DNA of 42,217 bases, taken from assembly GCA_023256405.1 (NCBI GenBank), contig JAGDXK010000010.1, positions 12,250 through 54,466 of the forward strand, in the 5' to 3' direction. Under the pieces are notes generated by a model that saw only the letters and a list, made by a program, of their open reading frames with translations, did no database searches and had not been told where the DNA came from. The translations under genes and the position numbers were made by a program. The DNA is from Nitrososphaerales archaeon. GTDB lineage: Archaea; Thermoproteota; Nitrososphaeria; Conexivisphaerales; UBA164. Of the stretch, positions 31,194 to 39,885 are shown piece after piece; within the stretch, counting starts at the first letter, position 1, and each line of letters starts with the position of its first letter.

Positions 31194-32807
31194 GTGGGCC
31201 CATTCTATAAGTACAACCTTAACTTTAGAAACGCGTTCTTAACTGCGGTCAGGAACTTTCCCAACAGGGAGATAGTTTACAGGGACAAAAAGAGATACAC
31301 GTTCTCTGAGTTCTACGAAAGGGTTCTGAGGCTCTGCGGGGGTCTGAAGGAGATAGGGGTTAAGGAAGGAGATGTTGTGGCGGTAATAGACTGGGACACA
31401 TACGTCTACATGGAGTCTTATTTTGCGATCCCCATGAGCGGCGCAACCCTGCACACGGTCAACATCAGATACCCTCCCGAGCTTATATACCTCACAATGA
31501 GCTTTGCGAACGATAAATATGTAATAATAAGGGACGAGTTCGTTCCTATAATTGAGAAGAACGCGCCACTTTTCGATTTTGTTAAGGGCTGGATTATTTA
31601 CTCTGAAGAGGGGAGGCGCGTCGAGACCAAGCTTTCCCCCAGCTATGATTACGAGGATCTCGTAAAAAGGGATAGATGTGAGCCCCCTGATCTGGACGAG
31701 GAAACGAGGGCAACGCTCTTCTTTACATCAGGAACGACCGGAATGCCGAAGGGAGTAAGCTTTACGCAGAGGGATCTTATACTTCACGCTCTTTCGCTGT
31801 CCGCATCCATGAAGTACAGGCCCATAAGCCTGACCGACCAGGACGTCTTTATGTCCCTGGTTCCCATGTTTCATGTGCACTCGTGGGGGATGCCGTACAT
31901 AGCCTTTATGAATGGGAACAAATACGTGCTCCCAGGAAGGTATGAAATAAAGACCATACTCGAGCTCATAAAGCGGGAAAGGGTCACTTTTTCGACCATG
32001 GTTCCAGCAATACTTTACATGATCCTCAACGATCCCTCCGTTGAAGAGTACAGGGATTATCTCAGAGGATGGAAGGTCATCATAGGCGGCTCAGCCCTGC
32101 CAAAGGGCCTGGCGCAGAAGGCGGTATCCTATGGAATAACCGTCGTAGGTGGATACGGGCTTTCTGAGACCTGTCCAGTTCTCACGATTTCCGTCATGAA
32201 TGATTACACGTCGAAGATGAGCTATCAGGAGGCCCTTGACTATCTTATAAGCGCTGGAATTCCCATACCGTTGGTTCATCTGAGGGTTGTTGATCCGAGC
32301 GGCAAGGACGTTCCCTGGGATGGCAGGTCTGCCGGTGAGGTTATAGTTAGGGCCCCCTGGCTTACAAGGGAGTATTATAACGACCCAGAGAAAACAGAGG
32401 AGCTGTGGAAGGATGGGTGGCTGCACACGGGAGATCTCGGGGTCATAGATCAGTACGGCTATCTGCACATAGTTGACAGGGAGAAGGATGCCATTAAGAG
32501 CGGGGGAGAGTTCATACCAAGTCTGCTTCTGGAAAACGCAATAAGCGAAGTAAAGGGAGTAGGGGAGGTCGCGGTCGTTGGAATACCGGATCCAAAATGG
32601 GGAGAAAGGCCAGTTGCCTTCGTAGTAAAGAGCGGTGACATTACCGAGAACGACATAATAAACCATCTCAACGAGCTGGTTAAGCTAGGCAGGATACAGA
32701 AATGGTGGATCCCAGACAGGATACTCTTCATAGATAGCATGCCCAGGACGAGCACGAACAAGATAGATAAGAAGGCACTTAGAAACAAAATAACCGGAGA
32801 AAGTTAA
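31194..32807 (+). CDS. Long/medium-chain acyl-CoA synthetase (AMP-forming)
   Basis: A 537-residue ANL-superfamily ligase that activates a fatty or aryl acid with ATP and CoA. Motifs are FFTSGTTGMPKGVSFT (phosphate-binding loop), VPMFHVHSWGMPY, GGYGLSETCPVLT, the adenylate-binding GWLHTGDLGVID, DREKDAIKSGGEFI with the hinge, and the C-terminal catalytic Lys region PRTSTNKIDKKALR. The MFHVHxWGxPY form and the length are those of medium- to long-chain acyl-CoA ligases. It lies at the end of the acyl-CoA oxidation region and would supply the substrate of the dehydrogenases. A T-rich stretch after the stop separates it from the YeeE gene. Confidence 0.9.
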   Translation: MGPFYKYNLNFRNAFLTAVRNFPNREIVYRDKKRYTFSEFYERVLRLCGGLKEIGVKEGDVVAVIDWDTYVYMESYFAIPMSGATLHTVNIRYPPELIYLTMSFANDKYVIIRDEFVPIIEKNAPLFDFVKGWIIYSEEGRRVETKLSPSYDYEDLVKRDRCEPPDLDEETRATLFFTSGTTGMPKGVSFTQRDLILHALSLSASMKYRPISLTDQDVFMSLVPMFHVHSWGMPYIAFMNGNKYVLPGRYEIKTILELIKRERVTFSTMVPAILYMILNDPSVEEYRDYLRGWKVIIGGSALPKGLAQKAVSYGITVVGGYGLSETCPVLTISVMNDYTSKMSYQEALDYLISAGIPIPLVHLRVVDPSGKDVPWDGRSAGEVIVRAPWLTREYYNDPEKTEELWKDGWLHTGDLGVIDQYGYLHIVDREKDAIKSGGEFIPSLLLENAISEVKGVGEVAVVGIPDPKWGERPVAFVVKSGDITENDIINHLNELVKLGRIQKWWIPDRILFIDSMPRTSTNKIDKKALRNKITGES

Positions 32808-32810
32808 AAT

Positions 32811-32823
32811 TATTTATTTTTAA
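32811..32823 (+). terminator. T-rich terminator after the acyl-CoA synthetase
   Basis: TTATTTATTTTTA-like run directly behind the stop codon. The remaining part of the 151-nt gap 32808-32958 is AT-rich and carries only the next promoter. Confidence 0.45.
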
Positions 32824-32932
32824 TCAGAAATTTGACTAATTTTCTATTTTTAGAGTTAGTACGTCTAAAATTCTAAGCTTGGACATTAAATCCCTTTTGA
32901 AAGAAATTTTTCAGTAATGGTTAAATTTTAGG

Positions 32933-32941
32933 CTATAAAAT
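32933..32941 (+). promoter_or_regulatory. TATA box for the YeeE/YedE gene
   Basis: CTATAAAAT centred about 22 nt before the ATG at 32959. Confidence 0.6.
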
Positions 32942-32958
32942 CACAGATTAGACCAAAA

Positions 32959-34335
32959 ATGCAAGAATATGACAATACAGGAAAAAAAGTGTACTGGACC
33001 GCTAGTTCAATACTCTTTGTCGTAAGCATACTGATGATGGGATATGGAATATATCAGCAGGTTGTTCTGCACGTCTACAAGGCCCCGTTGCTTCTTGGAA
33101 TAGTTGCAGGGATGCTGCTTGCAATCCCGCTTGAGCTATGGAACTTCTCAGACCCCGACACGCTCTTCAGGGTTATGGCGTTCCAGGACAGGTTCCTCAT
33201 AGTGTGCTTTGGGTTTGCAATAGGCCTTGGCGCAATACTTCTATACGGCCTTAACCTCTTTGTTCCTCATCCGAACTTTGGAATCAAGGACCTGTTCGTG
33301 CTTGGGATAGTTCTCGGGGGTCTCATATTCGGGCTTGGTGTAGGTATTGCAGGATACTTCCCCGGAACCGTCTGGATAGCCCTTGGACAAGGAAGAAGGG
33401 ACGCCATCTATGCCGTTGCTGGTGGCCTTCTCGGAGCTTTCACTTGGTCAGTTATATTTGGCAGCGTAAGGGGGCTCCTATGGAACACCCTTAACTTTGG
33501 ACCAGTAACATGGGCAACTCTGTTTGGGTTTAACACGAGGCTCGGCATGTTCCTGGTGAGTCTGGTCTTCGGGGCCATACTGTTCTCGGTATTCCTCTTT
33601 CTGCCGAGATTTCCAAAGCAGCCAACAAGACAGTCATGCGCGTATCACCTCTCTGGAGCCAACAGGGAGGTTGTTAGGTTCAATGAAGTAATTGACGAGG
33701 AGACAAGGAAGTATCCTAACGCAAGACCATACATAACTAGGCTGATCAACGAGAGCAGCATAGAAAACGCGAGATCAATAATACTTCTTGGGCTTGAATT
33801 TACAATAACTGCGGTAGCAGTTATAATACTGAGGCAGATCTTCGGCGAGTCCACAACGTACTCGTGGATAGGCGCGCAGATCTCCTACCTGATAAACCCC
33901 GTATGGGCTGCGTCAAATCCATACTTCCAGCTCTTTGGCGGCATGCATCTAGTGAACGGAATACCAGTAAACCACCCATTCAGCGAAATAGGATGGGAGC
34001 CATTCTCAGACCTGGGAACTTTTCTTGGAGGACTTGTTTCCTCCCTGATCATAAGCAGAAGGTTCATGGGATTCAAGAAGCAGGTTCCTTATGTCTGGCA
34101 GCACAGGTTCGGACCATCTGAATCAAAGAGAGCCCTTGGATCCTTCATAGGAGCCTTCATGGTGCTGTTCGGTGCCAGGATGGCCAACGGATGCGCTTCG
34201 GGACATATACTCAGCGGGGATATACAGATGGCAGTTTCAAGCTTCCTCTTCCTGATAATGGTCACAATAGGAGCCTGGATAGCTCTCAGATACATACTAC
34301 ACCTCAGAATAAACGCCCAGGGCTACGTGGATTAA
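32959..34335 (+). CDS. YeeE/YedE-family transporter (sulfur compound uptake)
   Basis: 458 residues with about 10-12 membrane segments and an internal duplication. The second half has GARMANGCASGHILSGDIQM, the Cys-containing signature of the YeeE/YedE family, whose studied members import thiosulfate. The equivalent position in the first half reads GIAGYFPGTVWIALGQGRRD, where the usual Cys is absent (Tyr-Phe instead). A hydrophilic central loop of about 60 residues (KQPTRQSC to INESSIENAR) links the halves. No sulfurtransferase (TusA, DsrE) is encoded next to it. The cargo could be thiosulfate, another sulfur anion or something else; loss of one Cys leaves this open. It is a single-gene unit with its own TATA box and T-rich terminator. 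Confidence 0.8.
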   Translation: MQEYDNTGKKVYWTASSILFVVSILMMGYGIYQQVVLHVYKAPLLLGIVAGMLLAIPLELWNFSDPDTLFRVMAFQDRFLIVCFGFAIGLGAILLYGLNLFVPHPNFGIKDLFVLGIVLGGLIFGLGVGIAGYFPGTVWIALGQGRRDAIYAVAGGLLGAFTWSVIFGSVRGLLWNTLNFGPVTWATLFGFNTRLGMFLVSLVFGAILFSVFLFLPRFPKQPTRQSCAYHLSGANREVVRFNEVIDEETRKYPNARPYITRLINESSIENARSIILLGLEFTITAVAVIILRQIFGESTTYSWIGAQISYLINPVWAASNPYFQLFGGMHLVNGIPVNHPFSEIGWEPFSDLGTFLGGLVSSLIISRRFMGFKKQVPYVWQHRFGPSESKRALGSFIGAFMVLFGARMANGCASGHILSGDIQMAVSSFLFLIMVTIGAWIALRYILHLRINAQGYVD

Positions 34336-34375
34336 ATTTTTAAATCTGTTTTGTTTTTATTTTTTGCTTTTTTGT
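34336..34375 (+). terminator. T-rich terminator after the YeeE/YedE gene
   Basis: Three successive T-runs (TTTTT, TTTTGTTTTTATTTTTT, TTTTTT) within 40 nt of the stop codon make a strong U-tract termination region. Confidence 0.6.
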
Positions 34376-34426
34376 AAGCGCCAGACAGCTCAGATGCCAA
34401 TAAGCTGTGCGATTTATAGGATTAAA

Positions 34427-34434
34427 TTTATAAA
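34427..34434 (+). promoter_or_regulatory. TATA box for rpoL-tfs
   Basis: TTTATAAA centred about 32 nt before the TTG start of rpoL at 34463. Confidence 0.6.
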
Positions 34435-34462
34435 CAGAGCATAGCTGTTATATTGACGGAAA

Positions 34463-34738
34463 TTGGAAATATCCGTTCTTAATAAAACGGAGAACTCAAT
34501 CGAGCTGATGTTCAAGAACGTTGACTTTTCGCTTTTAAGAATAGTGCAGCATGCGCTTCTGGAGGATAAAAGAGTGAAGAACATCTCGGTTAAGAGAGGG
34601 CATCCTCTGACCAAGGAGCTCTACTTGTACCTTCTGACTGATGGCTCAGATCCAAAGCAGGTTCTTAAGGAAGGCATAGGAAGAGCCAGGGAGATGACAA
34701 AAAGCTTAAAAGCGGAGCTGGAGAAGGCTCTATCTTGA
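34463..34738 (+). CDS. rpoL: DNA-directed RNA polymerase subunit L
   Basis: 91 residues, the usual size of archaeal RpoL (Rpo11). The order IELMFKNVDFSLLRIVQHAL, then VKNISVKRGHPLTKELYLYL with the conserved HP, and a final amphipathic helix (LKAELEKALS), matches the subunit. It pairs with subunit D to form the assembly platform of RNA polymerase. The TTG start is chosen because the protein begins MEISVLNKTENSIEL as in homologues, and no ATG is available upstream in frame. The tfs gene starts 5 nt after the stop, so the two transcription genes form an operon. Confidence 0.93.
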   Translation: MEISVLNKTENSIELMFKNVDFSLLRIVQHALLEDKRVKNISVKRGHPLTKELYLYLLTDGSDPKQVLKEGIGRAREMTKSLKAELEKALS

Positions 34739-34743
34739 CCTGA

Positions 34744-35085
34744 ATGCCCAAGTTCTGTCCAAAAGATGGAACTCTGATGAGGTTAAAGAGCCAGAAAAAG
34801 GGACAGCAGGTCCAGCTCGTTTACGTCTGCCCAACCTGCGGTTATACCGAGAAGTACAAGAAGGAAAAGGTGCTTGAGGAGAAGATTACGGAAGAGGAGG
34901 CATCTCTTAAGGTCATAGACCAGGTATCAGATTTATCAGCTCTTCCAACGGTCACAGTCACATGTCCAAAGTGTGGAAACGATAAAGCTTACTGGTGGAT
35001 GGTTCAGACAAGGGCAGCGGATGAGCCTCCCACGCAGTTCTACAGATGCACAAAGTGCGGATACACCTGGAGGGTCTACTCCTGA
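34744..35085 (+). CDS. tfs: Transcription factor S (TFIIS-like cleavage factor)
   Basis: 113 residues with two zinc ribbons. The N-terminal one is FCPKDGTLM...VYVCPTCGY and the C-terminal one is CPKCGNDKAYWWMVQTRAAD then FYRCTKCGYTWRVYS. The acidic pair in RAADEPPTQ (consensus RSADEP) is the catalytic Asp-Glu that stimulates RNA cleavage by stalled RNA polymerase. Its presence marks this as an active TFS rather than the inhibitory paralogues known from some crenarchaea. It is the second gene of the rpoL operon and converges with a 9-nt gap on the gamma-glutamyltransferase gene. Confidence 0.95.
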   Translation: MPKFCPKDGTLMRLKSQKKGQQVQLVYVCPTCGYTEKYKKEKVLEEKITEEEASLKVIDQVSDLSALPTVTVTCPKCGNDKAYWWMVQTRAADEPPTQFYRCTKCGYTWRVYS

Positions 35086-35094
35086 ACACACGCT

Positions 35095-36555
35095 TCATAT
35101 TTGTCCTATAGCTATTCCATCTCCCCTTATGTCAGCGTACGCTAGCCTTTCTCGCCCCACGAGCTGAACGCCATGGCCTACGCCCGTGGCTCCAGGATAT
35201 CTGATCTTTTTTATCCCTGCTTTGATTCCCTCCTCTGCAAAGGCCTGCTTTCCATCCCAGAGGAACCTAGGAGCCTCTATTGCCTCTCCTATGTTCATCC
35301 CCCTGTCTATGATGTTGGTTATGATTAGAAAATGCTGCTGCGGGCGATAATGTCCCCCGCTTATGCCGAACGCGAAGGAAAATGAGGCATTTTTAGTCGC
35401 TATAACCGAGCTGAGCGTGTGGAGAGGTCTTTTATGCGGCTTCAGTGAGTTAGGTCCGCTGAGCTTGAAGTCGCTCGCCCTGTTGTTAAGCACAATCATG
35501 TGTTTAGGATGTGTAATCCTTGATCCAAACGAATAATAGAGGCTATGTATTCCCGAGACAACCATGCCTTTACCGTCCATTACAACGAAGTTTGTTGTGT
35601 CACCGTCCTCAATTCTGGTGCCGTTGGGCTTGGCTGAAACACTGAGCATCCTTTCAACGGGAACATCTACAAACCTCGGATCTCCTAAGTACCTGTCTCT
35701 TATGGCATAGGCCGCCTCATACGCCTTGATGGCCCTTTTGATGCCCGCGTCATCGAATTCGAGCCTCTTGTCCTTTAACTGATTCAGTATCATTAGCGTG
35801 GTTATGCCCTGGCTGTTTGGTGGCGATTCATAGATCCTGTAGTCCCTGTACACCAAGCTCAGTGGCTCCGCCTCCTCAGGCCTAAAGCTTGTGAAGTCAT
35901 TTTTCTTCATTACTCCACCTAAGCTCTGCACGTAATCCGCAATGTCTTTTGATACCTCGTCATAAAAGTACTCGGGGCCATACTCGGCCAGCCCTTTAAT
36001 GACTTCAGCAAGCCCCTTCAGCTCTATTCTTTCCCACCGACCTTTTCCAAAAATCGATGCCGTAGCTTCATCGTGATACCCTGAGAGCATTTCCTCTACA
36101 GCCGCAGCCAACCTTCCGGATAAGACTAGCCCTTTTTCGGCGATCCTCACCGGCATCTCCAGCAACTCTTTCCACTCCATGCTGCCATATTTTCTCCACA
36201 TTTCGTAAACACCGTAAACAAATCCAGGCACAACCGGCGACAGAGGTCCAAAGCGAGGCACCTCAGAAAGGCCCTTTTTGCGTATAACGTCCTCGAGGTC
36301 CTCGGGGGCCCAGCCACTGCCGTTGATGAACTTCACTGATCCATCGTTATAAATCATTGCCATAAAGTCCCCTCCGAGCCCGCATAGGCTTGGTTGCACC
36401 ACCGATAAAACGAAGGAAACGGTCACAGATGCGTCAACTGCGTTGCCTCCCCTGTTTAGGACATCTAGCCCGGCTATGCTGGAAAGCGCATGCTCGCTTG
36501 TTACAACCCCGCTTTCCCCCGCGAACACTGGCTTTAACAACGGAAGCTTTACCAT
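35095..36555 (-). CDS. ggt: Gamma-glutamyltransferase
   Basis: 486 residues, an N-terminal-nucleophile hydrolase that cleaves itself into two subunits. The new N-terminus would be Thr320 in DGDTTNFVVMDGKG. Other family features are VVTSEHALSSIAGLDVLNRG, GNAVDASV, PSLCGLGGDFMAM, PPNSQGITTLMILN and the glycine-rich FGISGGHYRPQQH near the end. It would hydrolyse or transfer gamma-glutamyl groups. There is no signal peptide, so the enzyme is likely cytoplasmic, unlike bacterial periplasmic forms. Archaea generally lack glutathione, so the natural substrate is unclear. Cephalosporin-acylase-like or oligopeptide substrates are alternatives. A sodium-solute symporter pair is encoded just upstream on the same strand, but a TATA box separates them. 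Confidence 0.88.
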   Translation of the reverse strand: MVKLPLLKPVFAGESGVVTSEHALSSIAGLDVLNRGGNAVDASVTVSFVLSVVQPSLCGLGGDFMAMIYNDGSVKFINGSGWAPEDLEDVIRKKGLSEVPRFGPLSPVVPGFVYGVYEMWRKYGSMEWKELLEMPVRIAEKGLVLSGRLAAAVEEMLSGYHDEATASIFGKGRWERIELKGLAEVIKGLAEYGPEYFYDEVSKDIADYVQSLGGVMKKNDFTSFRPEEAEPLSLVYRDYRIYESPPNSQGITTLMILNQLKDKRLEFDDAGIKRAIKAYEAAYAIRDRYLGDPRFVDVPVERMLSVSAKPNGTRIEDGDTTNFVVMDGKGMVVSGIHSLYYSFGSRITHPKHMIVLNNRASDFKLSGPNSLKPHKRPLHTLSSVIATKNASFSFAFGISGGHYRPQQHFLIITNIIDRGMNIGEAIEAPRFLWDGKQAFAEEGIKAGIKKIRYPGATGVGHGVQLVGRERLAYADIRGDGIAIGQI

Positions 36556-36572
36556 TGCTCAGCATAAAAAGC

Positions 36573-36582
36573 TTTTTAAAAA
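36573..36582 (-). promoter_or_regulatory. TATA box for ggt
   Basis: A TTTTTAAAAA-like site centred 23 nt before the ATG at 36555, in the 60-nt gap after the symporter gene. Confidence 0.5.
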
Positions 36583-36615
36583 CCGGCCTCAAAAAATAAG
36601 AGTCATATTAACTCG

Positions 36616-38148
36616 TTACTTTCTGAGAAGCGTTGGTATGCTGAAGATCACCGCTATTAGCAGGTTTATTGAAAGCGCGATCAGGCCTATCCAGATGAAG
36701 TATCCGCCCAGGTGGAAGAAGCTGGTCTGAAGCGCCTTGAATTTGTTGGCCACCTCTACGAGGTATATTCCGGATGCGATCCCCGCCAGAAGACCTGCTG
36801 TGAGGGCGTACCTGTTAAGTCTGTTAGTTATAAGGCCCAGAAAAACAGGGGGAAGCGTCTGGAGTATTATTATGCCTCCAAGAAGCTGCAGCTGAATAGC
36901 ATATGTCGCGGGAACTATGAACACAAAGCCAAGCGCTATGAACTTGAAAATCACTGATGCCCATTTGGATATTCTGGTTTCCGTCTCAGGCTTAATCTGA
37001 GGCCAGAAGGGCTTTATTATGTTTCTTGTAAGCAGGTTGGCCTGCGCGATAGCCATTATAGCGGCCGGCACCAGCCCTCCCACGAATATACCAAGAAGCA
37101 CAACCCCTGCAAGCCAGCCAGGCAGAGCTGTTACAGCCAGGGCCGGTATTGAATAGATACCTCTGCTTGAGAGTGGGAAGTTGCTGAGCAGCTTCATTGC
37201 AGCCTGATCCGAGTACACAAGCAGTCCAAGAAGCGCTAGCAGGGCCAGGCCAATCCCGTAGATAGGCAGGAGCGCATCGCTGAGGGCAAGCTCCTTCTTA
37301 CCTGAGGCGCTCAGCGAGCCGTTAATTGAATGCGGATAGAGGAAGAGCGCAAAGGTGCTCCCGATCCAGATCGTTGTGTACCCTGCCTCCAAGGCTGGAG
37401 ATGGTTTCATGTATTCAATTCCTGTTGAAAGCCAGGCTACGTGCTTGGCAGCAAGCGCAGCAGAAAAGCTCTGGGCAGCTGTGAAAGCTGATGAAAAACC
37501 TCCAAACTCGATGGGCACTACAACTATGAGCGTAATCACCGAGAGGAAGATCAGTGCGTCCTTCATGACCGCTCCCAGCGTAACCCCTCTGAGGCCGCTT
37601 GTAAACGTGAAAGCAGCAAGAATTATGAAAGACACTGTGAGCGCTATATCTGTTACCAGCTTGACGTTGCTGGTGATTCCGAGGAGCATAATGCCAAGAA
37701 CAGCCTGCATCCCGATTATCTGGAGGGCTATATAGGGCAGCTCGGCTATGATTCCCGTAAGGGCAACTAGCGCTGCAAGGGTTTTGCTGGAGAACCTATC
37801 TTCAACCATGTCAGCAGCTGTTATGTAGCCCCTTTCTCTTGACCACTGCCAGAGCCTGGGCATCGTTACCATCGCAACCATGAACGTTGTCGCGACGTAT
37901 GGGACAGCAAAGAAGTAGAGAGCTCCTGAAGCGAAGATGCCAGACGGAACTGCTACGAAAGTGTAAGCTGTGTAAACATCAGCGCCTATCAGGAACCATG
38001 CAAGGAAAACTCCAAGTCTTCTGCCGGCCAGTGCCCATTCGTGCAGCTTAGAGAGGTCACCCCTTCTCCATCTTGCGCCATAGAAGCCAAGGAAGGTGAA
38101 GATAACAAAGAGGACTATGAACGTTGCCCATCCATCTATTCCTATCAA
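36616..38148 (-). CDS. Sodium:solute symporter family protein
   Basis: 510 residues with about 13 membrane segments. The start FYGARWRRGDLSKLHEWALAGRRLG, then FLIGADVYTAYTFVAVPS, ERGYITAADMVEDRFSSKTL and SGLRGVTLGAVMKDALIF, follow the sodium:solute symporter family, closest in style to the prokaryotic YhdW/pantothenate and carboxylate branch. The substrate is unknown. The TTG start overlaps the stop of the preceding small DUF3311 gene by 4 nt, a pairing common for these transporters, in which the small protein is thought to be an accessory subunit. It lies upstream of ggt on the same strand. Confidence 0.88.
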   Translation of the reverse strand: MIGIDGWATFIVLFVIFTFLGFYGARWRRGDLSKLHEWALAGRRLGVFLAWFLIGADVYTAYTFVAVPSGIFASGALYFFAVPYVATTFMVAMVTMPRLWQWSRERGYITAADMVEDRFSSKTLAALVALTGIIAELPYIALQIIGMQAVLGIMLLGITSNVKLVTDIALTVSFIILAAFTFTSGLRGVTLGAVMKDALIFLSVITLIVVVPIEFGGFSSAFTAAQSFSAALAAKHVAWLSTGIEYMKPSPALEAGYTTIWIGSTFALFLYPHSINGSLSASGKKELALSDALLPIYGIGLALLALLGLLVYSDQAAMKLLSNFPLSSRGIYSIPALAVTALPGWLAGVVLLGIFVGGLVPAAIMAIAQANLLTRNIIKPFWPQIKPETETRISKWASVIFKFIALGFVFIVPATYAIQLQLLGGIIILQTLPPVFLGLITNRLNRYALTAGLLAGIASGIYLVEVANKFKALQTSFFHLGGYFIWIGLIALSINLLIAVIFSIPTLLRK

Positions 38149-38369
38149 TTTTCGTCACCCCTGTAGATCAGAAGGGCGGCCACGACATACAGAATCGATG
38201 AAATTGCCAGCCACACTGTCTGGTACCAGTAAAAGTAGGTCACTCCAAAGAGCGTTGGCTCCGCTTTGTCATAGCTGCTTATCCAGAGATATGCAATCCA
38301 GGGTATTATCAGCAGAACAAAGGCAACGAGCTTCCTTGAGAGGTCCTTCTGCGATGCTTTTTCCTGCAT
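38145..38369 (-). CDS. DUF3311 small membrane protein, symporter partner
   Basis: 74 residues with two membrane segments: LVAFVLLIIPWIAYLWISSY and TVWLAISSILYVVAALLIY, separated by FGVTYFYWYQ. The PWIAYLW...FYWYQTVW pattern is typical of DUF3311 proteins, encoded directly before sodium:solute symporters. It is the first gene of the pair and overlaps the symporter start by 4 nt. A minus-strand TATA box (38391-38400) lies 26 nt before the ATG. Confidence 0.82.
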   Translation of the reverse strand: MQEKASQKDLSRKLVAFVLLIIPWIAYLWISSYDKAEPTLFGVTYFYWYQTVWLAISSILYVVAALLIYRGDEN

Positions 38370-38390
38370 GCATATGTTAATTTATCATCC

Positions 38391-38400
38391 TATATAAAAC
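38391..38400 (-). promoter_or_regulatory. TATA box for the DUF3311-symporter operon
   Basis: GTTTTATATA on the minus strand centred 26 nt before the ATG at 38369. The rest of the 191-nt gap 38370-38560 is AT-rich up to about 38500 and then GC-richer, with two GGTCAGC copies (38538-38544, 38559-38565), but no gene. Confidence 0.6.
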
Positions 38401-38560
38401 TTTATACCTGCACGTCGTTTTTGTTCATTAACAAGGCGTTATTCCTTCGCAATTTTAAAAAAATATTAACTTTTTGACAGTTAAATCGTTAAATTCTACG
38501 CTTAAAGGAGACGCAAGCCGCCAGCAGGAGCATTTGGGGTCAGCTATCAGTGAAGACAGG

Positions 38561-39727
38561 TCAGCGCTGATATTTTTTGAATAGGAGGTAGAATCCATAT
38601 ACTGAGGCCGAGTACAGCGCTGCAGTAAAGAAGAACGGAAGGTTAAGGTATCCAAGCTGGATAAAGAATCCACTTATAAAAGGCCCGAACGATCTTGGCA
38701 GGGAGTCAAAGAAGTTTATTATAGACGAAGCAAGCGACCTTTCATCCTCAGGTATCAGCCTCATTATAAAGCTGTTCTGTATTGGCGCCGACATGTTCAT
38801 AAGAAGGCTTCTCAGCACGTAGAGAGCCCCCGCTAAATAATAAAACGGCATGAAAGGCATAGCTACCAGGATTAATATCGAGGCAGCTTCGGTGTAAACT
38901 ATTGTGCTTATTTCACCTATTCTAAGAGCCATGGATGGGGTTGCAAGGCTTGCGAGGGCCGTGAGAAATCCAGTAAGAGCGAACAGCGGTCCCAGAACGT
39001 TCACGTTAACACCATATCTAAGATAGAACCAGAGCGGGAATATTCTAACAAGAACCCCTGCCCCGAGACCTATCATGCCCAGAACCGAGAGCCTTGTAAC
39101 TATCTTCCTTGAAGCCCGTGGAAATATAGTTATTCTGTCCCTCTTTCCTCTGTACCTTTCGTTCACCATCACAAGCGGGACCAGCGATAGAAGCGAGCCG
39201 GCCGACGCCATGATAAAGAGAACCCTATAGGACTCGACAAGCGTCATGTGGAAGTAGCTCATTAGATAGGGAGGAATGGAACCCAGAAGCATTCCAGCGG
39301 ACGAGGCTATGCCGTTTGTGAAGCTTGAGAACGCAAAAACGTAGTTCCTGTTTGAGTCATCCGACTTCTCAGCCAGCAGTGCCATAAAGCTTGAGCCTGA
39401 GTTTGCAAAGGATATGCCCAGAAGGGTCACTGCAAGTAGCACCTCTGGCAGTCCGCTGAACACAGAAAGGATCGCATAAGCTGCAAACGAAAGGGCTCTG
39501 GCCTGCGCGATAAACCTCTTTCTACCGTAGGCGTCCGACAGAGCCCCAATGGGCATCATGAGAAGCGATCCGATTAACGTGTTAAAGGTGAGCACTATGC
39601 CTATCTGTATCGGCTGGTATCCTATCTCAGCAAGGTAGACCGGAAAGTCAACCCACATGAACCCCTGTGAAAGCGCAATTATTATTGAGGAATAGATGAG
39701 AAGGCGAGCCTCTTCTCCAATCTTCAA
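38561..39727 (-). CDS. MFS transporter
   Basis: 388 residues with about 12 membrane segments. The first-half loop reads GALSDAYGRKRFIAQA, a good motif A, and the start has SQGFMWVDFPVYLAEIGYQP in a pattern common to multidrug or sugar-type facilitators. A central hydrophilic loop, MVNERYRGKRDRITIF, separates the two six-helix bundles. The substrate is unknown. The TTG start is chosen because the protein begins directly ahead of the first segment and GCTTTTTAAGC (39756-39766) lies about 33 nt upstream. It stands alone, divergent from tRNA-Pro. Confidence 0.85.
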   Translation of the reverse strand: MKIGEEARLLIYSSIIIALSQGFMWVDFPVYLAEIGYQPIQIGIVLTFNTLIGSLLMMPIGALSDAYGRKRFIAQARALSFAAYAILSVFSGLPEVLLAVTLLGISFANSGSSFMALLAEKSDDSNRNYVFAFSSFTNGIASSAGMLLGSIPPYLMSYFHMTLVESYRVLFIMASAGSLLSLVPLVMVNERYRGKRDRITIFPRASRKIVTRLSVLGMIGLGAGVLVRIFPLWFYLRYGVNVNVLGPLFALTGFLTALASLATPSMALRIGEISTIVYTEAASILILVAMPFMPFYYLAGALYVLRSLLMNMSAPIQNSFIMRLIPEDERSLASSIINFFDSLPRSFGPFISGFFIQLGYLNLPFFFTAALYSASVYGFYLLFKKYQR

Positions 39728-39853
39728 TTTTTACAGCAAAAATAGAAATGCCACAGCTTAAAAAGCATGCCAAAGATTTGAGCAGGCCGCGTGGATCTTT
39801 TAAGCGGTTAAGACCCTAGAGAGTCTCAGACCGACAGAGCAGTTTTAGTTAAG

Positions 39854-39862
39854 AATTTAAAT
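39854..39862 (+). promoter_or_regulatory. TATA box of tRNA-Pro
   Basis: AATTTAAAT centred 28 nt before the tRNA 5' end. The preceding stretch 39728-39853 holds only the promoter of the divergent MFS gene. Confidence 0.65.
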
Positions 39863-39885
39863 CCAGCTCAGTATTTAAAGCGTGA

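Noticed and set aside
32091..32666. 191-codon open frame on the minus strand inside the acyl-CoA synthetase gene
   Set aside because: It lies wholly antisense to a clear ANL ligase with all its motifs, has no family resemblance and no promoter.
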